Source: Ichthyosporea sp. XGB-2017a
Taxonomy: Eukaryota > Opisthokonta > Ichthyosporea
DNA length: 64,000 bases
Assembly: GCA_002811675.1 (NCBI GenBank)
Contig: PDIM01010464.1
Span: 1 to 64,000, forward strand
Direction of reading: 5' to 3'
Part shown: in pieces, positions 61,500 through 64,000 of the stretch
Position numbering within the stretch: the stretch's first letter is position 1
Layout: each line of letters starts with the position of its first letter
Made by a program: the position numbers and the translations under genes
Notes under the pieces: generated by a model
What the model was told of the DNA's origin: nothing
Seen by the model: the letters and a program-made list of their open reading frames with translations, nothing else
Databases searched by the model: none

Positions 61500-63605
61500 T
61501 CATTCTCCCGACTCTCTGACAGCCCTTTTCATTTCAAGAGGGTTAAGGTACCTTCCAAGACGAGTAAATCGCTGAAAAGCTGAAAACGGAGAATCGGTTC
61601 TCTCTTCCACACAATCTTGCTCTGTGGACCAATCACTAGATGATTCTGATGAAATACTGGCTGAATGATTTGCTCTCATGTCAACAGAAGGCATAGGCAA
61701 GCTTTGCGATGGCTTAGCAAGCCTTGCCTGCATTAGAATCTGCTGCTGGGACGTAGCTAGTTGGTGGCTGTTCGGAAGGGAAGAGCCCAAGTCGTCATTG
61801 TGGTCTGAGATTGAAACAATGTCTTCCTCTATGATGCTGTCTACAGTTTTCCACATTGAATATGCTGTGTCTTGAATTTTTACCCATGGATGATTCAAAA
61901 TATCATTCATAGTTGGCCTTTTTGAAGCACACACAGATAGCATAGAACTTATAAGATGTTTCAACTCTGGGCTACATTCCCTTGGAAAGTCAAAGTTGCC
62001 CATAATAGTCTCTTTTTCATCTAAAAAGGGGTTTACCCCAAAAACTAACGTAAAAAGAAGAATACCCATTGACCAAACTTCAGAGTGTTCCCCAAGGTAT
62101 CTTTTCCCAAGAAGGACTTCGGGAGCTGCATACTCCTTGGTTCCTCTAAATACTGTATGGAATTGAGGGTCAAGGAAACTTGCTGAGCCAAAATCTATTA
62201 ACTTTGCCTCACATGTTTCTTCGTCCATCAAAACATTCTCATCCTTAATATCTCTATGATACACCCCCATACTATGACAAAAACAAATTCCATCTGCAAC
62301 CTGGCGAAAGATGAAGTTCGCTTTGGGCTCTCCCATATTGGGATTACGCTCAATATACTCAAATAGATCAATAGTATTGTTCATCTTCTCCATAACTAAT
62401 AAAAATACATTGTTATATTCGAACACATCAATAAACTCAATCACCTTATCAATGCCCCTAATAGCAAAATCACGATTAACATTCCTTGCACTATCCGACT
62501 CTGCTTCTGACAAACCAACAACATTTCTATAGAGGTCACACGTACAAAAGCTCTGCTGAAGTGCAATAGAAGGAACAGAGCCATGTCTACTATTAACAAC
62601 CTTAGAACTGAACTTTTCATCCCTAGAATACAAGGAGCCTGTTGAAGAATCAAGTCCGATACCAGAATCCGCTGCTGTAGTATTCACAGTCCCTTCTCCT
62701 GGTATGGCCATGTCGCTTACGGATCTTGAGGCCCTCATAGACATGCAATGATGACACTTGATGCCATCATCTTTCATTCTCCGCGAGGATGAGCTGCTAG
62801 ACTTATGCTTGCTTCTGTTATCTAAATATTTACTTATCTCTTCCCTCCCAGACCGCAGCATTTTTAAAACAAACACTTCAGTTGGAATATCCCCTAGACT
62901 CACATCTTCACTCCAAAACTGCACATTCTTAGATAGCAAAACCTTCACAGCAACCTGTGCATTATCAGTTTTTCTCACAGCTTCACGAACATATCCAAAT
63001 CCCCCATGACCTAAAACCTCACCCAACTCATATTCCTTCATGAAAGCATCGAACTTCTTTACCTTCTTGGTACTTTGGTCTTGAACATCTTCCCGCTGCT
63101 GCTCCATCTCAGCACACTCTTCCACAGGCTCAGCAATATCCACAGTTTCTTTGTCATTTGACGCACCAGAATATCTTGTCTCAGTGCATTTGCCAACTTT
63201 AAATGAATTTTTGTCTCCTTGATGCTGAGGTGAGTTAACAGAACCTGAATCGATGCTTGCTGAGCTGCCAAATGTTGCTGTACTGTTCAATGAGCCATCG
63301 CTAACACCCTCGTGGCAGTGATCGTCCTCATTGCTCGCCGGAACGCAGCTCTCCCCAGCAGGCTCTTGTGTTAATATTTTTTTCGCACTAGAAGGAACGG
63401 TGCCTGAGTTACTCGCTGCATAGCCGCCCATCTTTTCCCAACCAACTCTTGACGAGGACATGGCCTTTTCCAGAAAAGATGTCATTGACCTAGCCTTTTG
63501 ATGCTTTAGTTGATGATTCACTGGATCATCCAAGCGGATCTTTTCCAACTCGGAACCAAGCAGTTCACTGCTAGCTTCTGAAATATTTATATTTACATGC
63601 GCCAT
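61500..63605 (-). CDS. PIM-family-like Ser/Thr kinase with an N-lobe insert
   Basis: 701 residues from the ATG at 63605 (MAHVNINISEASS); the frame continues upstream only with a TTG. The kinase domain occupies about residues 190-590. It has GHGGFGYVREAV and VAVKVLLSKNVQFWSED, the latter like the PIM segment VAIKVIPRNRVLGWS. Next are LVMEKMNNTIDLFEYIER, HRDIKDENVLMDEE, KLIDFGSASF, EYAAPEVLLGKRY, VWSMGILLFTLVFGVNPF and NHPWV. DLF-YI and RDIKDEN are typical of PIM and also of PASK. No PAS domain is present. Between the C-helix (EVFVLKMLRSG) and strand 4 (VIEFIDVFEYNN) lies an insert of about 130 residues (62455-62850), Ser-rich with CHHC and CTC clusters. The N-terminal 190 and C-terminal 110 residues are low in complexity. 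Confidence 0.78.
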   Translation of the reverse strand: MAHVNINISEASSELLGSELEKIRLDDPVNHQLKHQKARSMTSFLEKAMSSSRVGWEKMGGYAASNSGTVPSSAKKILTQEPAGESCVPASNEDDHCHEGVSDGSLNSTATFGSSASIDSGSVNSPQHQGDKNSFKVGKCTETRYSGASNDKETVDIAEPVEECAEMEQQREDVQDQSTKKVKKFDAFMKEYELGEVLGHGGFGYVREAVRKTDNAQVAVKVLLSKNVQFWSEDVSLGDIPTEVFVLKMLRSGREEISKYLDNRSKHKSSSSSSRRMKDDGIKCHHCMSMRASRSVSDMAIPGEGTVNTTAADSGIGLDSSTGSLYSRDEKFSSKVVNSRHGSVPSIALQQSFCTCDLYRNVVGLSEAESDSARNVNRDFAIRGIDKVIEFIDVFEYNNVFLLVMEKMNNTIDLFEYIERNPNMGEPKANFIFRQVADGICFCHSMGVYHRDIKDENVLMDEETCEAKLIDFGSASFLDPQFHTVFRGTKEYAAPEVLLGKRYLGEHSEVWSMGILLFTLVFGVNPFLDEKETIMGNFDFPRECSPELKHLISSMLSVCASKRPTMNDILNHPWVKIQDTAYSMWKTVDSIIEEDIVSISDHNDDLGSSLPNSHQLATSQQQILMQARLAKPSQSLPMPSVDMRANHSASISSESSSDWSTEQDCVEERTDSPFSAFQRFTRLGRYLNPLEMKRAVRESGE

Positions 63606-63653
63606 ATTGTTTACTCTGTCTTCTAAATTACGCTCTTTGATACTCTTTAACAA

Positions 63654-64000
63654 ACAGGAAAGTTAACAAAATTTCATCCCACCGCACAATGGCACAATGT
63701 ACTGGCTACTGCTATGCAATCTATAGCAGCTTCTATAGCAACTAATCCAAGCAGCAACGGTGATAGCGGAGGATTAGTGAAATAAAAAGTCGGTAACGTA
63801 GGATATGGCAGATTAACACCGCCATACAGTAGCAAGACAAGACCCTGAATATATCTTAGAATCTATCTACTCACACAAAGGGTCGGTTTACAATGTCAGT
63901 CAGCTGCCTATAAGTTAATCCGACTACTTCACACACACACTCTGACTGGACTGGACTGGGGGGGGGAGCAATATATGTTTGTCTGTGGAGTGTGGGGTGT
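63654..64000. promoter_or_regulatory. Upstream of the PIM-like kinase, to the window edge
   Basis: About 350 bp, no gene seen. Ends with a G run (about 63960-63967). The kinase promoter should be here. Confidence 0.3.

Overview
The window reads as a gene-dense, roughly 40% GC nuclear segment of a holozoan eukaryote (an animal or a close unicellular relative). The support is protein content: a Fes/Fer-type F-BAR-SH2 tyrosine kinase, an HCF kelch/FN3 protein, an MK2-type MAPKAPK, a PIM-like kinase, a PTPDC1-like phosphatase, BORCS6, MOB1, RBX1 and a PRPS very close to animal PRPS1. I cannot name the species; a sponge with a compact genome or a unicellular holozoan would both fit. About 27 protein genes occupy 64 kb. 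Introns are spliceosomal (mostly GTAAGT...AG) and mostly 70-115 nt. They sit in the small genes, while nearly all long genes are single open frames.

Layout. 0.3-6 kb: UBE2L3-like E2, an NDUFAF8-like twin-cysteine protein (two small exons), RPB7, a possible secreted micropeptide, SPCS2 and HCF. 6.5-8.6 kb: a divergent pair for thiamine metabolism (ThiD kinase and a ThiE/TenI-like protein), which is unexpected next to animal-type genes. 8.7-23.7 kb: PRPS, TDP1, RBX1, a FAM185A-like mitochondrial protein, ACOT9-like thioesterase, the Ski2 RNA helicase and MAPKAPK. 23.9-34.9 kb: Fes/Fer kinase, BORCS6-like, MOB1, a GNAT acetyltransferase, a Tim17-like membrane protein, the KEOPS kinase Bud32/TP53RK, and an unrecognised seven-exon coiled-coil gene. 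35.4-36.3 kb: a spliced, apparently non-coding transcript carrying a candidate C/D-box snoRNA. 36.3-55.2 kb: five half-size ABCA transporters, four in tandem on the minus strand and a fifth, divergent in type and direction. 55.3-63.6 kb: PTPDC1-like phosphatase, Kish/TMEM167B, a guanylate kinase whose first exon resembles a mitochondrial PLGRKT-type membrane segment, and a PIM-like kinase with an insert in its N-lobe.

Most genes are independent housekeeping units in divergent or convergent pairs, and several convergent pairs have interleaved poly(A) signals. The two places where neighbours seem to share a job are the ThiD/ThiE-like pair and the ABCA cluster. No transposon, retroelement, CRISPR array or tRNA was recognised. 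All functions are inferred from remembered family sequences; no search was run.
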